Assembly: GCA_001801995.1 (NCBI GenBank)
Contig: MGZB01000026.1
Coordinates: 1 to 38,057, forward strand
DNA length: 38,057 nucleotides
Origin: Gammaproteobacteria bacterium RIFOXYD12_FULL_61_37
GTDB lineage: Bacteria > Pseudomonadota > Gammaproteobacteria > Chromatiales > Chromatiaceae
Reading direction: 5' to 3'
Part shown: positions 25,562 through 34,136 of the stretch, in pieces
How the letters are laid out: each line of letters begins with the position of its first letter
Position numbering within the stretch: the first letter of the stretch is position 1
Position numbers and translations under genes: made by a program
Notes under the pieces: model-generated
The model's database searches: none
What the model was told of the DNA's origin: nothing
What the model saw: the letters and a program-made list of their open reading frames with translations, nothing else

Positions 25562-25650
25562 ATTGAGCGGGCCTGATGGAATTGTCGAGGTTTATTTTGG
25601 GAAAAGGCGGCGGAATAACGGCTTTTAACGGGGTTATTCGGCAAAACAAT
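25562..25650 (-). promoter_or_regulatory. Conserved leader of pilin 1 with 30-bp palindromic motif
   Basis: Near-duplicate of 24062-24150 (exact 1500-bp offset). The 30-mer at 25612-25641 is identical to 24112-24141. On the minus strand it also contains a CCGTTA direct repeat ten bases apart, a one-helical-turn spacing often used by activators. No clear sigma-54 box was found. Confidence 0.55.
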
Positions 25651-25672
25651 TCATTTTTTCGTCATCTCCGGT

Positions 25673-25698
25673 AAAAAAGGGAGGCAGAGCCTCCCTTT
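25673..25698 (-). terminator. Terminator after the PilR-like gene
   Basis: Perfect 7-bp stem GGGAGGC/GCCTCCC (25679-25685, 25689-25695) with a 3-nt loop and six T on the minus strand. It ends the upstream secretin-ATPase-PilR transcript before the pilin promoter. Confidence 0.85.
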
Positions 25699-25719
25699 GC
25701 TCGCAATCCACCGGAAAAC

Positions 25720-26919
25720 TCAGGCGCTGGTGATGACCATGCGTAGATACGGCAGGATGGTGACCTGGGCCGCTGCGAAGATGCAGAGCGCGAGCGTGAT
25801 CTTGATCCAGATGTCGGCGATCATTTTGAACTTTTCCGTCAACAGGAAAACGTCCTCTTCCAGGGTCAGGCAGATCCCCTTGATCTCGTCCGGAATCGAC
25901 GAACCCGAGGAGTCGGCCGCCTTGATGGCCGCGACAATATAAGGAGGGAACTCCGACCGCTCCACCGCCGCCGAGATCGGCATGCCGGACAGAAAGTTTT
26001 TTTCCAGCGCGGCCCATGCCAGGCTGCTCTTCACGCGCCGGGCCGCCGACTTGACGATGCGCGCACACTCGTAGGGAGGTACGCCCGCGTCGTAGAGCAG
26101 CCCGAAGGCCGTCCAAGTAGACGACATATCGGATTTTTCCGAGATCATCCGCCAGGACTGTATTTTGTCCATAACGTGCTCATAGCGTCCGGTCTTGACC
26201 CACCAGACGAGCAGCGCGGCAGGCAGCACCCAGAGCGGCAGCGCCAGCCACAAATGATCGTTGACCCAGTGGGATGCCGCGAAATAGAAATCCTGCATCG
26301 CGTCGGGGGTCTTGTTACGGCCCATGTTTACAGTCTGCATGAACTTGTCCAGCTTGGGCGCCAGCAGCCAGACAGCCAAAAAACCCGCGACATAGAGGGC
26401 GCCGAACATCAGCCTCGGCATGAACAGCATGGAGCTTAATTGCGAGGAGAGCTTTTCCCGCCGGGCCACGTCGGCGGACAAAGACTGAAAGGCGTCTCCG
26501 GTCTTGCCGGACTCCTCGGCCGCACGGATCGCCATGGCGTCGCGCTGCTCGAAGCCAGCCGTGATCATCGCCTTGGACAGGGGTGCCCCATCGGCCACTG
26601 ACTGCTGGACGACCAGCACGGACTGTTTCAGTCGCGGATCGCTCACGAATTCCGCTGCCGGCATCAATCCCTCCAGCAGCGGGCGCCCGTTGTTGATACG
26701 CTTGCCAATGGTGCCGTAAAAGCGCGCCAAGTCGCGCTGGTTGAAGCGGCTGTTCATCATCCCGTTCAGGGTGGACGAAGGGTCAAGGGCAAGCGTCTGA
26801 GCCCGCAGGCCGGCGCGCTTCAATTTAATGAAGGCGAAATCCTTGTTTTGCGCGAAGACGACGCCGGTCATAGATTGACCGATATGGGTCTGGGCTTGGT
26901 AGCTGTAGGCGAGTTCCAC
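25720..26919 (-). CDS. pilR: PilR/GspF-type inner-membrane pilus assembly protein
   Basis: A 399-residue inner-membrane platform protein of the GspF/PilC family. Two T2SSF domains (~60-185 and ~265-385) are separated by hydrophobic segments near 170-195, 225-245 and 370-395. The family motif is visible as G-x-P-L-x-x-A-M followed by A-A-E-E-S-G-K-T-G-D-A-F, and the second domain has A-A-D-S-S-G-S-S. It anchors the assembly ATPase. The GTG start has a GGAG about ten bases upstream. It follows the ATPase gene by 22 nt. Confidence 0.88.
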   Translation of the reverse strand: MELAYSYQAQTHIGQSMTGVVFAQNKDFAFIKLKRAGLRAQTLALDPSSTLNGMMNSRFNQRDLARFYGTIGKRINNGRPLLEGLMPAAEFVSDPRLKQSVLVVQQSVADGAPLSKAMITAGFEQRDAMAIRAAEESGKTGDAFQSLSADVARREKLSSQLSSMLFMPRLMFGALYVAGFLAVWLLAPKLDKFMQTVNMGRNKTPDAMQDFYFAASHWVNDHLWLALPLWVLPAALLVWWVKTGRYEHVMDKIQSWRMISEKSDMSSTWTAFGLLYDAGVPPYECARIVKSAARRVKSSLAWAALEKNFLSGMPISAAVERSEFPPYIVAAIKAADSSGSSIPDEIKGICLTLEEDVFLLTEKFKMIADIWIKITLALCIFAAAQVTILPYLRMVITSA

Positions 26920-26941
26920 TGGAAATTGCTCCGGATCTGAA

Positions 26942-28681
26942 TTAGGAATTGGTTACATCTCGATCCGCGCGGCGGATCAATTCGTCGATGCTGGCCACGC
27001 CAGCGGCGACCAGGCGCAGGCCACTGGCCCACAGGGACTGGCCCGGCGGGATGCCTACGCGCTCTATTTCGGAAACATGCCCCCCCGATTCGATCAGGTG
27101 CCTGACCCGATCACCCTCCATCAGCTCATAGATCATGCGGCGTCCGCGCACCCCGGTGAAACCGCAATGCTCGCAGCCCTTGGCTAGAAACGGCGTTTTC
27201 TCCACGCCCCGCAAATAGTGCGGCATTTCCAGTTCTTGCATGGTCTCAGGTCGAGTGTCCGGCTCCTTGCAGTTGGGGCACAGCAGCCCGACGAGGCGCT
27301 GGGCCAGGGCGCCTTTCAGCACTGCGGCCAGAACCTCTCGCTGCGCGCCGATTTCGGTCAATCGCATGACGGCACGCGGAGCGGAATTGGTGTGCAGGGA
27401 GGCAAAGACCAAGTGCCCCGTGTTCGCGGCGGCCAGCGCGGTCTTGACTAATTCGGGGTCGTCGCGCAACTCGCCGATCAGGATCACATCCGGCGCTTCG
27501 CGCAGCAGCGCCTTCAGCATGATCCGCGCTGCACTGCCTTCGTCTACTGCTCGGGGCAGATCGTGCTGTATCCAGGACCCGTGCCGGTACTCGACCGGCT
27601 TCTCGATCGAGAATATGGCACGGTCGATGGGGTCAATCTCGCGCATGAGCGAGTAGAGCGTCGTCGTTTTGCCTGAACCCGTAGGTCCCGTGACCAGCAC
27701 CAGCCCCGTGGGAGACTCAGACCAGCGGCGCAGTATGGTGGCCGTGCCTCGATCAAACCCCAGCCCGCTGAAATCCGCCTCCGAGGACTGGGAGTCATTG
27801 AGGCGGATTACGGCATTGACGTAGCCTGTAACCGGGTCCTGCACCAGCTCCATGCGGAAGGTGTAACGACCGAACACATCGTCGTATTCCTTCTTGATTG
27901 ACTCGGACGGCACATCGACCTTTGACTCCTGCGGCTCGTTGCGCAAGGCGTCCGATTTGCCTGAGTTAAGCACCAGGGTATTGACGAGCCGTCCGTACAC
28001 CTCAAGAGGCAGCGTCCGGAATATTGACCCCGTGCCGTCCACTTTTATCTTGATGGCCCCGGCGCGCCCCGTGCGCCAGAGATAGATATCGGACGCACCG
28101 ATGTAGCAGGCATGCCGCAGCAGGTTACAGAGAAGCCGCTGCACGGCGCCCCCCGAATCGTCATCGCCATGGCGCACGGCAAGCGCCTTGGCGATCTGGA
28201 TTGCCAGCGCATCAAAAGCCTCGGCCGTGCGGGCGAAAAATAGCCGGTACACCCGCTGAATGGTCATTTCGGAGGCCACGCACACCATAGGACTGTGATC
28301 CGCGAAGGCGTTCCGGGCCTGATTCTCGAACTCCTGAGACGGGATAGCGACCAGCACGCCCCCTTTCCGATTATGGCCCACCGGGACATAGCCCGCGAAG
28401 TCGCGGACCAATTCCTTCAGCTCCGCCATCTCCACTAGATCGAGCGTTTCCACCCGTCCCGGCCTGAAATACTCCACTCCCAAATGGAGCGCAATGGCTT
28501 CGGCAATCTTCTCACCCGAAACCAGCCCCATGTCGCGGGCAATGACCGGCAAGGGTTCGTGCGTCACCTGTTGACGGCTGACGGCGGACTTGACGTGCTT
28601 TTCTTTGATTCCGAGTTTGATCAGAATATCGCTGATGCTGTCTCTGACGACTGCGGTCTCCACGTTGTTTTCTCCAGTCAT
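26942..28681 (-). CDS. pilQ: PilQ/GspE-type pilus assembly ATPase
   Basis: A 579-residue ATPase for pilin polymerisation. An N-terminal MshEN-like domain (~10-90) is followed by the catalytic part with Walker A T-G-P-T-G-S-G-K-T-T at 331-340, the Asp box S-I-E-K-P-V-E, Walker B D-V-I-L-I-G-E-L-R-D at ~398-407 and T-N-S-A. A zinc tetracysteine (C-P-N-C and C-E-H-C) is present near 465-505. The ATG at 28681 has GGAG five bases upstream and gives the normal family start. The frame stays open to an ATG at 29161, which would add 160 Pro/Asp-rich residues; that ATG has no ribosome-binding site and the extension crosses a hairpin-rich stretch, so I prefer the shorter form. Confidence 0.85.
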   Translation of the reverse strand: MTGENNVETAVVRDSISDILIKLGIKEKHVKSAVSRQQVTHEPLPVIARDMGLVSGEKIAEAIALHLGVEYFRPGRVETLDLVEMAELKELVRDFAGYVPVGHNRKGGVLVAIPSQEFENQARNAFADHSPMVCVASEMTIQRVYRLFFARTAEAFDALAIQIAKALAVRHGDDDSGGAVQRLLCNLLRHACYIGASDIYLWRTGRAGAIKIKVDGTGSIFRTLPLEVYGRLVNTLVLNSGKSDALRNEPQESKVDVPSESIKKEYDDVFGRYTFRMELVQDPVTGYVNAVIRLNDSQSSEADFSGLGFDRGTATILRRWSESPTGLVLVTGPTGSGKTTTLYSLMREIDPIDRAIFSIEKPVEYRHGSWIQHDLPRAVDEGSAARIMLKALLREAPDVILIGELRDDPELVKTALAAANTGHLVFASLHTNSAPRAVMRLTEIGAQREVLAAVLKGALAQRLVGLLCPNCKEPDTRPETMQELEMPHYLRGVEKTPFLAKGCEHCGFTGVRGRRMIYELMEGDRVRHLIESGGHVSEIERVGIPPGQSLWASGLRLVAAGVASIDELIRRADRDVTNS

Positions 28682-28869
28682 AGTGTCTCCAGTGGACGCA
28701 TCCTGCGGGGCTATTTGGTGTTTTTTTGCGGCCAAAGGTGGCTTGTGGTCAGGTACGGGGACAGCGATCGGCGCCCCTTTTTTTTGGTCGCGATCTACAA
28801 CATCGCCTACCAACTTCTCCGGCTCCGCCATCTCTTGCCGCCGGTCAGGGGCCGGGCTTGCAACGGACT

Positions 28870-29110
28870 TTGCAATTTCCCCCGGTACCGGCCTTTGATC
28901 CCGATCCCCTGCCGGTTCGAAGCATCCTCCTTCAGGGGGATTTATAGAACCGGGCTGCGGTGCGTGAGCGTCGTTATCCTCTCGACAGCCCCGTCCTTGA
29001 GGGAGTGGATCAATCCGCTGGCATCTATCCGCTGGCGAGTTTTGTTCGTCGCCTCCCGGCGACTCACCCCTGCGGGGTTGACACGGAAATCCGCTCCCGG
29101 CGGATTTTTC
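28870..29110 (-). other. Hairpin-rich stretch, possible structured RNA or palindromic insertion
   Basis: Between the pilP-like gene and the pilQ start, the minus strand holds consecutive stems. Stem 1 is AAATCCGC/GCGGATTT (29087-29107), stem 2 is CCCC/GGGG (29067-29077), and stem 3 is GTCGCC/GGCGAC with a GGGA loop (29048-29063). A larger stem GGGCTG/CAGCCC follows near 28950-28995. The last is a nested pair, CCGGTTC/GAACCGG (28912-28953), enclosing ATCCCCC/GGAGGAT. All three minus frames are largely open here and none reads as a recognisable protein. It could be an RNA element in the leader of the ATPase gene or an in-frame palindromic insertion. Confidence 0.4.
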
Positions 29111-29203
29111 GTCCGGCAGATGAGGTTGGGCGCGGCTTGAAACCCTTACAATCCCAAGCATGATCAGGATGCGGTTGATGATGTCTGCGTCCTCTGTTGC
29201 TAT

Positions 29204-29731
29204 TCAGCGTATGGCGTATACCCGTATGTCCAGGTCGTATGACCTTCCATTCACGGACAACTTCCGGACAGATGCCGGCAGCTCGACAATCGCAGCCAGA
29301 TAGCGCCTGAAACTGGCGTAGTCCTGATACTGGCCCTTGAGCGATATGCTCGCCGACAGCACCCTTCCGCCGGTACTCGACAGCGGCTGAAACAATCCAT
29401 CCACCGTGGCATCCTGCTGGCTGGAGCCTGGCCCGGAAAGCGTGATCTGTCCGTGCTTGACGCCATGGGCGACTCCCGCCGCCTTCAAGCCCAGCAGCAC
29501 GGCACTCAGGACATTACCGCTGTCGCGTGGACTGTCGGCGTCGTCCGCCTCAAGCGATATCGCGGTTTGCAACGCGGCGTTCTGGCGTTCGAGGTCCTGC
29601 CTGGCCTGATCCAAGCGCGAGCCCGCCTGGATCGAGCCATCGTGCCAGGCAGTACCAAAATGCGCGGCGCTACCAGCCGTGAGCAACCCCGCCGACAGCG
29701 CGAGGGCAGGTAATAGATTTTTTGATGTCAT
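29204..29731 (-). CDS. pilP: PilP/PilO-like pilus assembly protein
   Basis: A 175-residue exported or membrane-anchored protein. An N-terminal hydrophobic segment (~7-26) is followed by a helical part (~35-62) and a small alpha-beta domain resembling PilO/GspM-like folds. Position between the PilO-like and ATPase genes matches pilP in IncI pil operons, while the fold pattern looks more like chromosomal PilO; the name is by position. GGAGG lies five bases upstream of the ATG. It overlaps the end of the previous gene by 62 nt. Confidence 0.65.
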   Translation of the reverse strand: MTSKNLLPALALSAGLLTAGSAAHFGTAWHDGSIQAGSRLDQARQDLERQNAALQTAISLEADDADSPRDSGNVLSAVLLGLKAAGVAHGVKHGQITLSGPGSSQQDATVDGLFQPLSSTGGRVLSASISLKGQYQDYASFRRYLAAIVELPASVRKLSVNGRSYDLDIRVYAIR

Positions 29732-30863
29732 TCATGCCTCCAGTGATTCCGGTGCTGGCCTGACCGCAGCCTTCGGGGATAGGGGTTGCCAGCGACTTGG
29801 CGGTACGCTCCAGAGAAGCGACCTCCAGCGCCGAGTTCTCGCGTTCTTTCTGGACCCTCACCGGGATCAGCGCGTCGTATTTGTGCTCCGTGGGAGTAAG
29901 GCTCATGCTTACGCCCCCTCCCGGCGGCCATAGGGCTTCTGCCGTCTCGAAACCCCGACTGACATCCAGGGACGCGAGTCTCGCCAGAGAGCTGAGACGG
30001 CGAGACAGCTCGTCGCCCGTCCGGCTGGCTGCATCCATGGCCTGGCCTGCGATAGACGCAATCTCGCCTTCAACCCGTTGCTGCCGCAGATATTCGTATC
30101 CGGCCCAGCCGCCGGTTGCGACGGTGATGGTCCAGACCCCGGCCGCAACCAGCGTAATTGCTTGGTGATAGGGCAGTCCGAACAGGGTGGCATGACGCGG
30201 ATAGACGGGTGTTTGCTGAATCCTCAGCGCCCTGCCCAGCTCCTCCTGAGTGAAAAGGCGGGTCTCCACATCGGGTGGCAGGTGGTGCATGGACGCGAAG
30301 GATGCTGCCGCAGACGCCGCGCTATTGGGGTTGATCGAGACCTGCATCTCCCGGTCAGCGACCAATCCGTGCTGAGTGAAGAGATAAAGCACCACCAGGT
30401 CCAGATCCCCGAATACCACCCCGGCGACGGAGGGCCGCTTGACGCCCGCATCCATCATGCCGTCCAGCACTGCAATCAGCGGTGCCTGGTCCCATGCGTA
30501 CTCCAGCGCCCGCGTTTTGCGAGTGGCATAGACGACACCCTTCCGACTAGCATTGATTACCGTCAAGGGCTCCAGGACATCCGTTTCCCTGGCGATCAAG
30601 GAAGCTCCCGCCTTATCCGACAGGGAGCGCCCGCCCGTAGGACCCCGCCAATCGTCTCGGTAGGCGGTAATGACGAGGTCGCCCGCGCCCGACTCATCGC
30701 ATCGCTCGAAGGCGCCGGAGTGCAAACCCATGCGATAGAATAGGCGCCGTCCGTTCTCGATCTCGACCGAGATCGTACAGAAGTCGCTGTCAGCGAAGCG
30801 GAAGCGCTTGTCGCGACGCTCGTTTCTCTCGCCCTTGCTGCTGACCGGTACGCGCATCGCCAT
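29670..30863 (-). CDS. pilO: PilO-like (IncI-type) pilus assembly protein
   Basis: A 397-residue protein with a cytoplasmic N-terminal half (~1-215), one membrane segment (~222-245), and a periplasmic C-terminal coiled-coil region. The organisation matches the PilO2 family of IncI thin-pilus operons, located between the secretin and PilP. The ATG at 30863 overlaps the secretin stop codon by one base (TGATG), indicating coupled translation. The last ~20 residues overlap the pilP-like gene in another frame. Confidence 0.75.
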   Translation of the reverse strand: MAMRVPVSSKGERNERRDKRFRFADSDFCTISVEIENGRRLFYRMGLHSGAFERCDESGAGDLVITAYRDDWRGPTGGRSLSDKAGASLIARETDVLEPLTVINASRKGVVYATRKTRALEYAWDQAPLIAVLDGMMDAGVKRPSVAGVVFGDLDLVVLYLFTQHGLVADREMQVSINPNSAASAAASFASMHHLPPDVETRLFTQEELGRALRIQQTPVYPRHATLFGLPYHQAITLVAAGVWTITVATGGWAGYEYLRQQRVEGEIASIAGQAMDAASRTGDELSRRLSSLARLASLDVSRGFETAEALWPPGGGVSMSLTPTEHKYDALIPVRVQKERENSALEVASLERTAKSLATPIPEGCGQASTGITGGMNDIKKSITCPRAVGGVAHGW

Positions 30864-32389
30864 CACAGGCTCTCCGCGAACAGGATGGACTGGTGCTTCT
30901 CGGGCGAGATTCTGGCGTGCAGCAGGATCGCAATCTCGCGGGCCTCGCGTCCGGTGTCCCTGGCGACGGCGATATCGACCCCTGGCAGCAGCTTTTTGTT
31001 GCTCGTATCCCTGGTGTAGCGGATACCGCCGATCACCGTCGTCATGCCGTCACGCAGCGTCGTGGAGACCAGTGCCTCCTTGGTGGTGCGCGTGGGCGCC
31101 ACCATCTGCGAGCCGGCTACGGTAAAAGTAGACATGCTCTTCACTGCGGAGATGGTGGGCACCAGGGTTAGGTGCGCTTCAGAATCCGAAAGAATGTCGG
31201 TCACCACTGACATGCTTACGCCGTCAGTTGCGTAGGAAACCGTGCCTCCCTGCGTAGGCGCGCCGCCAGCGACGGTGCTGGTGGTGGTGGTGATTTCCCC
31301 TAGATAGGGTATTTCCTGTCCATCAAAGATCATGGTGGGCACGCCGTTTGTGGCCGTGATGCGCGGCTGGGTGACAATCTTGAGGTCGTTGCGGGTGCGT
31401 AGCAGATTGAGGACGGAAGCGATCGACCCCTGCGTGAAATTAACGGCCAACGCCGGACTGGCCACGTCGGCGGCGGTTGTCAAGGCAAGGTCGAGGGTGC
31501 CGTTCAATGCGGACAGCATGTTGCTCCAATCGATGCCATAGCTTGATTCGCGGCCAATACCGATATCGATCACGGCAACGTCGATCTGCACCTGGCGCAT
31601 CGCCTGATCAGCCATCTTTTGCAGATAGCCCCGGACCCGTTCGATTGCCACCCCGTCGCCGCGCACGGCGATATGTCCGGCCTCGGGAGAGACGGTAACC
31701 GAAGCGGACGAGCCTGCCAGATTGGCCAGGTAGGTACGGATGGATGGCGCAGGGTTGGATGCCGTACCCGTGGCGCTGAATTGCGCCCTGCCGGTCAGTC
31801 CACCGCTGCCGCTGGAGCTACTTGAGCTGCCCGATGAGCTGGAACCGCCCCCGCCACTGCTGCCGCTGTTGCTCATGGACCAAGTCGTGCTTTCTGCCTG
31901 CATCACATGCCGGGGCATATGGAAGACATAGGTAGCGGTCCGTGCCATGGTCACTAGGCGGGCGTGATGGTCGAACACGGCAACATATCCAGCGCCGGCG
32001 GCCAGTTTGCGGATCGCCGTCTTCTCCGACACGCCGGACATGGAGAGGGAAACGGACTTGTCCTTGGAAACCCCTTCGGACCAGGCTAGTCCGTAGCCGA
32101 TCGCATCAACGTAGCTTTTCACCACCGCACCGATGGGGCCGGAAACATTGATGCTCACGCTACCCGAGTCGTCGTTGAGATCAATGTCCGCGTAGGCTGC
32201 GCCCGGCACACTGCGGGCATCGGAGACGCGCTCCAGCCCGAAATGGGTCTTTGCGGGCGTGAGCCGCGCGACCTCTTTCGACATGTCGGTGGAAACCTTG
32301 GACGCCATGCCGGGAGTTGTGGCGGTGCATCCCGTGGCGCTCAGTAGCAGCGTGCAGGCGATGGCGGCCGACAAAGTGGATACGCGCAT
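30863..32389 (-). CDS. pilN: PilN-type lipoprotein secretin (outer-membrane pilus channel)
   Basis: A 508-residue lipoprotein secretin. The lipobox L-S-A-T-G-C21 predicts acylation. The N-terminal part carries STN-like domains (~60-160), then a striking Ser/Gly linker (~172-205), an N1-like domain, and the secretin core (~300-500) with the V-x-x-x-P-x-I-x-x-x-x-G-x-x-x pattern. Secretins form the outer-membrane pore for the pilus. It is the PilN/BfpB family expected in type IVb operons. The ATG at 32389 overlaps the stop of the TcpQ-like gene (TAATG). Confidence 0.9.
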   Translation of the reverse strand: MRVSTLSAAIACTLLLSATGCTATTPGMASKVSTDMSKEVARLTPAKTHFGLERVSDARSVPGAAYADIDLNDDSGSVSINVSGPIGAVVKSYVDAIGYGLAWSEGVSKDKSVSLSMSGVSEKTAIRKLAAGAGYVAVFDHHARLVTMARTATYVFHMPRHVMQAESTTWSMSNSGSSGGGGSSSSGSSSSSSGSGGLTGRAQFSATGTASNPAPSIRTYLANLAGSSASVTVSPEAGHIAVRGDGVAIERVRGYLQKMADQAMRQVQIDVAVIDIGIGRESSYGIDWSNMLSALNGTLDLALTTAADVASPALAVNFTQGSIASVLNLLRTRNDLKIVTQPRITATNGVPTMIFDGQEIPYLGEITTTTSTVAGGAPTQGGTVSYATDGVSMSVVTDILSDSEAHLTLVPTISAVKSMSTFTVAGSQMVAPTRTTKEALVSTTLRDGMTTVIGGIRYTRDTSNKKLLPGVDIAVARDTGREAREIAILLHARISPEKHQSILFAESL

Positions 32390-33579
32390 TATTCGGACTC
32401 CTTCACGATATAGAGGGTTTGGTTGTCTTCGGTGATCCAGCCCTTCAGCTCGAATGCCTTGAGCGCCTGGTCGATCACCACGTCAGGCGACCCGCCGGAA
32501 AAGGCGAAGTCACGGGTTGAGAGCCGGTCGCGGCCAAGATTCCAGGACAGATGCATGTTCCACTTGCCCAGAGCCTTCGCCAGAGCTGCCCGCAGGCTGT
32601 CGCCGGATCTCACCTCCAGGTTGTGAGTGGGAGCAGGCTTTTCCGGTACGACATCTGCCTTGGCCTGCGCCGGAACCGTCTTGGCTACTGGCTTGATCTC
32701 GGGTTTAACCTCGGGCATGGGCTCCGAAATCTTTACAGGCTCGGCTTTCCGGGCAACGGCAACCGGTTTCCCGTCTGAATCAGGCTTGGCACGAAGGTCC
32801 GCGAAGGGATCGATAACGTCGTCCACGGCAGCGGATCTATTGGTAGCCTTGGCCTTAACGGGGACTGGCGGTTCCTTGGAAACCCTGACCGGTTTGGCTG
32901 TCGGCTTGATTTCGGGCGGGGGCTCGGAAATCATTACGGGCTCGGCTTTCGCGGCAGTAAGAGTAATGGCGGACTGCTTTTCGTTTGAGTCGGGCTTGAC
33001 CTGAGCTTTGCCGAAGGGCTTTGCGGGTTCCGGTTCCGGCTCGGACTTGTCCTGAGCGGAGTCGATGGGGCTACCTTTAACGTGACCGAAGTCCTCCGGC
33101 ACCGGCGTGGATTGCGCATGGACCTGTGGCGCTTCCTTGGCAATGACTACCGACTTCACCGGAACGGGGTTCGCCGTTGCGACGAGCCTTTTCTCCACGA
33201 CGGGCTTGACCGCCTTGCTCACTGGAGCAGTCCGCACGGCAGGAACGAAGAACTCGCAACGGTAATCGTCCGTTACCTTGACCAGGCCCTTGTTGGTTGC
33301 AACGCGCACCTGCCTTTCCGGGTTCTGAATCACCAGGTAAGGCCCCCGGACATCCGGCTTGACGGTGCGTGCCTTGCCGGAACAGTCCTCGGACGTGAAA
33401 ACACCAGGCTTAACGGATGACCGAAACTGGAAATACAGTTCCTTCTGGTCTCCATGCACCTGTGGTCGAGCGTCGCGAGCCCCGCTCACGGTGTAATTGA
33501 AGGTCCATTCGGTATTGGCGTCGGCCTGCACGCCAGCGGCGGCCAACGTAGCGAGAAGGATGGCTGGAATTCTTTGCAT
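32389..33579 (-). CDS. pilL: TcpQ/PilL-like pilus protein with repeat-rich middle
   Basis: A 396-residue exported protein. A signal peptide (~1-20, cleaved near V-Q-A-D) is followed by a beta-rich N-terminal domain (~25-125) somewhat like VirB9/CagX folds. A long Pro/Lys/Glu region (~140-310) has two imperfect repeats of the E-P-V-x-I-S-E-P-x-P-E-(I/V)-K-P type. The C-terminal TcpQ domain (~315-390) begins L-E-V-R-S-G-D-S-L. TcpQ-domain proteins stabilise the pilus secretin. The ATG at 33579 has AGGA ten bases upstream; a long in-frame extension upstream is Arg-rich shadow of the preceding gene. Confidence 0.75.
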   Translation of the reverse strand: MQRIPAILLATLAAAGVQADANTEWTFNYTVSGARDARPQVHGDQKELYFQFRSSVKPGVFTSEDCSGKARTVKPDVRGPYLVIQNPERQVRVATNKGLVKVTDDYRCEFFVPAVRTAPVSKAVKPVVEKRLVATANPVPVKSVVIAKEAPQVHAQSTPVPEDFGHVKGSPIDSAQDKSEPEPEPAKPFGKAQVKPDSNEKQSAITLTAAKAEPVMISEPPPEIKPTAKPVRVSKEPPVPVKAKATNRSAAVDDVIDPFADLRAKPDSDGKPVAVARKAEPVKISEPMPEVKPEIKPVAKTVPAQAKADVVPEKPAPTHNLEVRSGDSLRAALAKALGKWNMHLSWNLGRDRLSTRDFAFSGGSPDVVIDQALKAFELKGWITEDNQTLYIVKESE

Positions 33580-33584
33580 GACTT

Positions 33585-34136
33585 TTATTTCCTGGATTCC
33601 TGGGGGAAAACGCCGAGCGGATTGCTGGCGCGGTTCTGTTCGCGGACTTGTTCCGGCTCTCGCCCTGTCACTGTGGATGCAGGCGTGGATGCAGGCTCGG
33701 GGCTTAACGCCGTCACGACGGACCGGGATGGGGGCTTGCTGGACGGGATCGCTGGCCCTGCGGCAGGTGGTGCAGACTGCGGTGAGACATCGATCAGTTC
33801 GACACCCAGCGTGGAGCCGCCTTCGGACTGGACGCGGATCTTTTGCGGCTGCCCGTCGATATGGATAACGGCGCCCTGCTGGTTCCATGCCGGATCTCCG
33901 GTGGCGGCAACCTGCCTGGCCTTGATGCCGCCGGGCAGAATGACGTAGCTCTTGCCTGCACCGGAGAACGCCTGGCCCTGGCCTTCGGTGATCCGGTAGG
34001 CATCGAAATCCCACTGCTCGTCCCACACGATCTTGACGATTTCTTCGGTATCGGGGCTCGCCTGGGGTGAACTGGCGCACCCCGTGACCAGGAGAGCGGA
34101 CGCCAGGGCTGCGCCAATGGATAGGAGCTTGATCAC
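33585..34136 (-). CDS. Small lipoprotein of the transfer/pilus operon
   Basis: A 183-residue predicted lipoprotein with lipobox L-V-T-G-C20. A compact domain (~30-115) with W-D-E-Q-W-D-F-D-A-Y and G-K-S-Y-V-I-L-P-G-G motifs is followed by a Ser/Pro-rich tail. Its place right after VirB10 and before the PilL-like gene suggests a VirB7-like or DotD-like role in the secretion channel, but sequence alone does not show this. The GTG start overlaps the upstream TGA (GTGA). Five bases separate its stop from the next start. Confidence 0.75.
   Translation of the reverse strand: MIKLLSIGAALASALLVTGCASSPQASPDTEEIVKIVWDEQWDFDAYRITEGQGQAFSGAGKSYVILPGGIKARQVAATGDPAWNQQGAVIHIDGQPQKIRVQSEGGSTLGVELIDVSPQSAPPAAGPAIPSSKPPSRSVVTALSPEPASTPASTVTGREPEQVREQNRASNPLGVFPQESRK

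Noticed and set aside
28681-29161. N-terminal extension of the PilQ-like ATPase (start at 29161)
   Set aside because: No ribosome-binding site at that ATG, composition unlike the rest of the protein, dense hairpins across the region, and a good start with GGAG at 28681. Kept only as an alternative.
33580-34080. Long upstream extension of the TcpQ/PilL-like protein
   Set aside because: The extension is Arg/Pro-rich and antisense-like, and lies entirely over the lipoprotein gene in another frame; the ATG at 33579 has a ribosome-binding site and a signal peptide.
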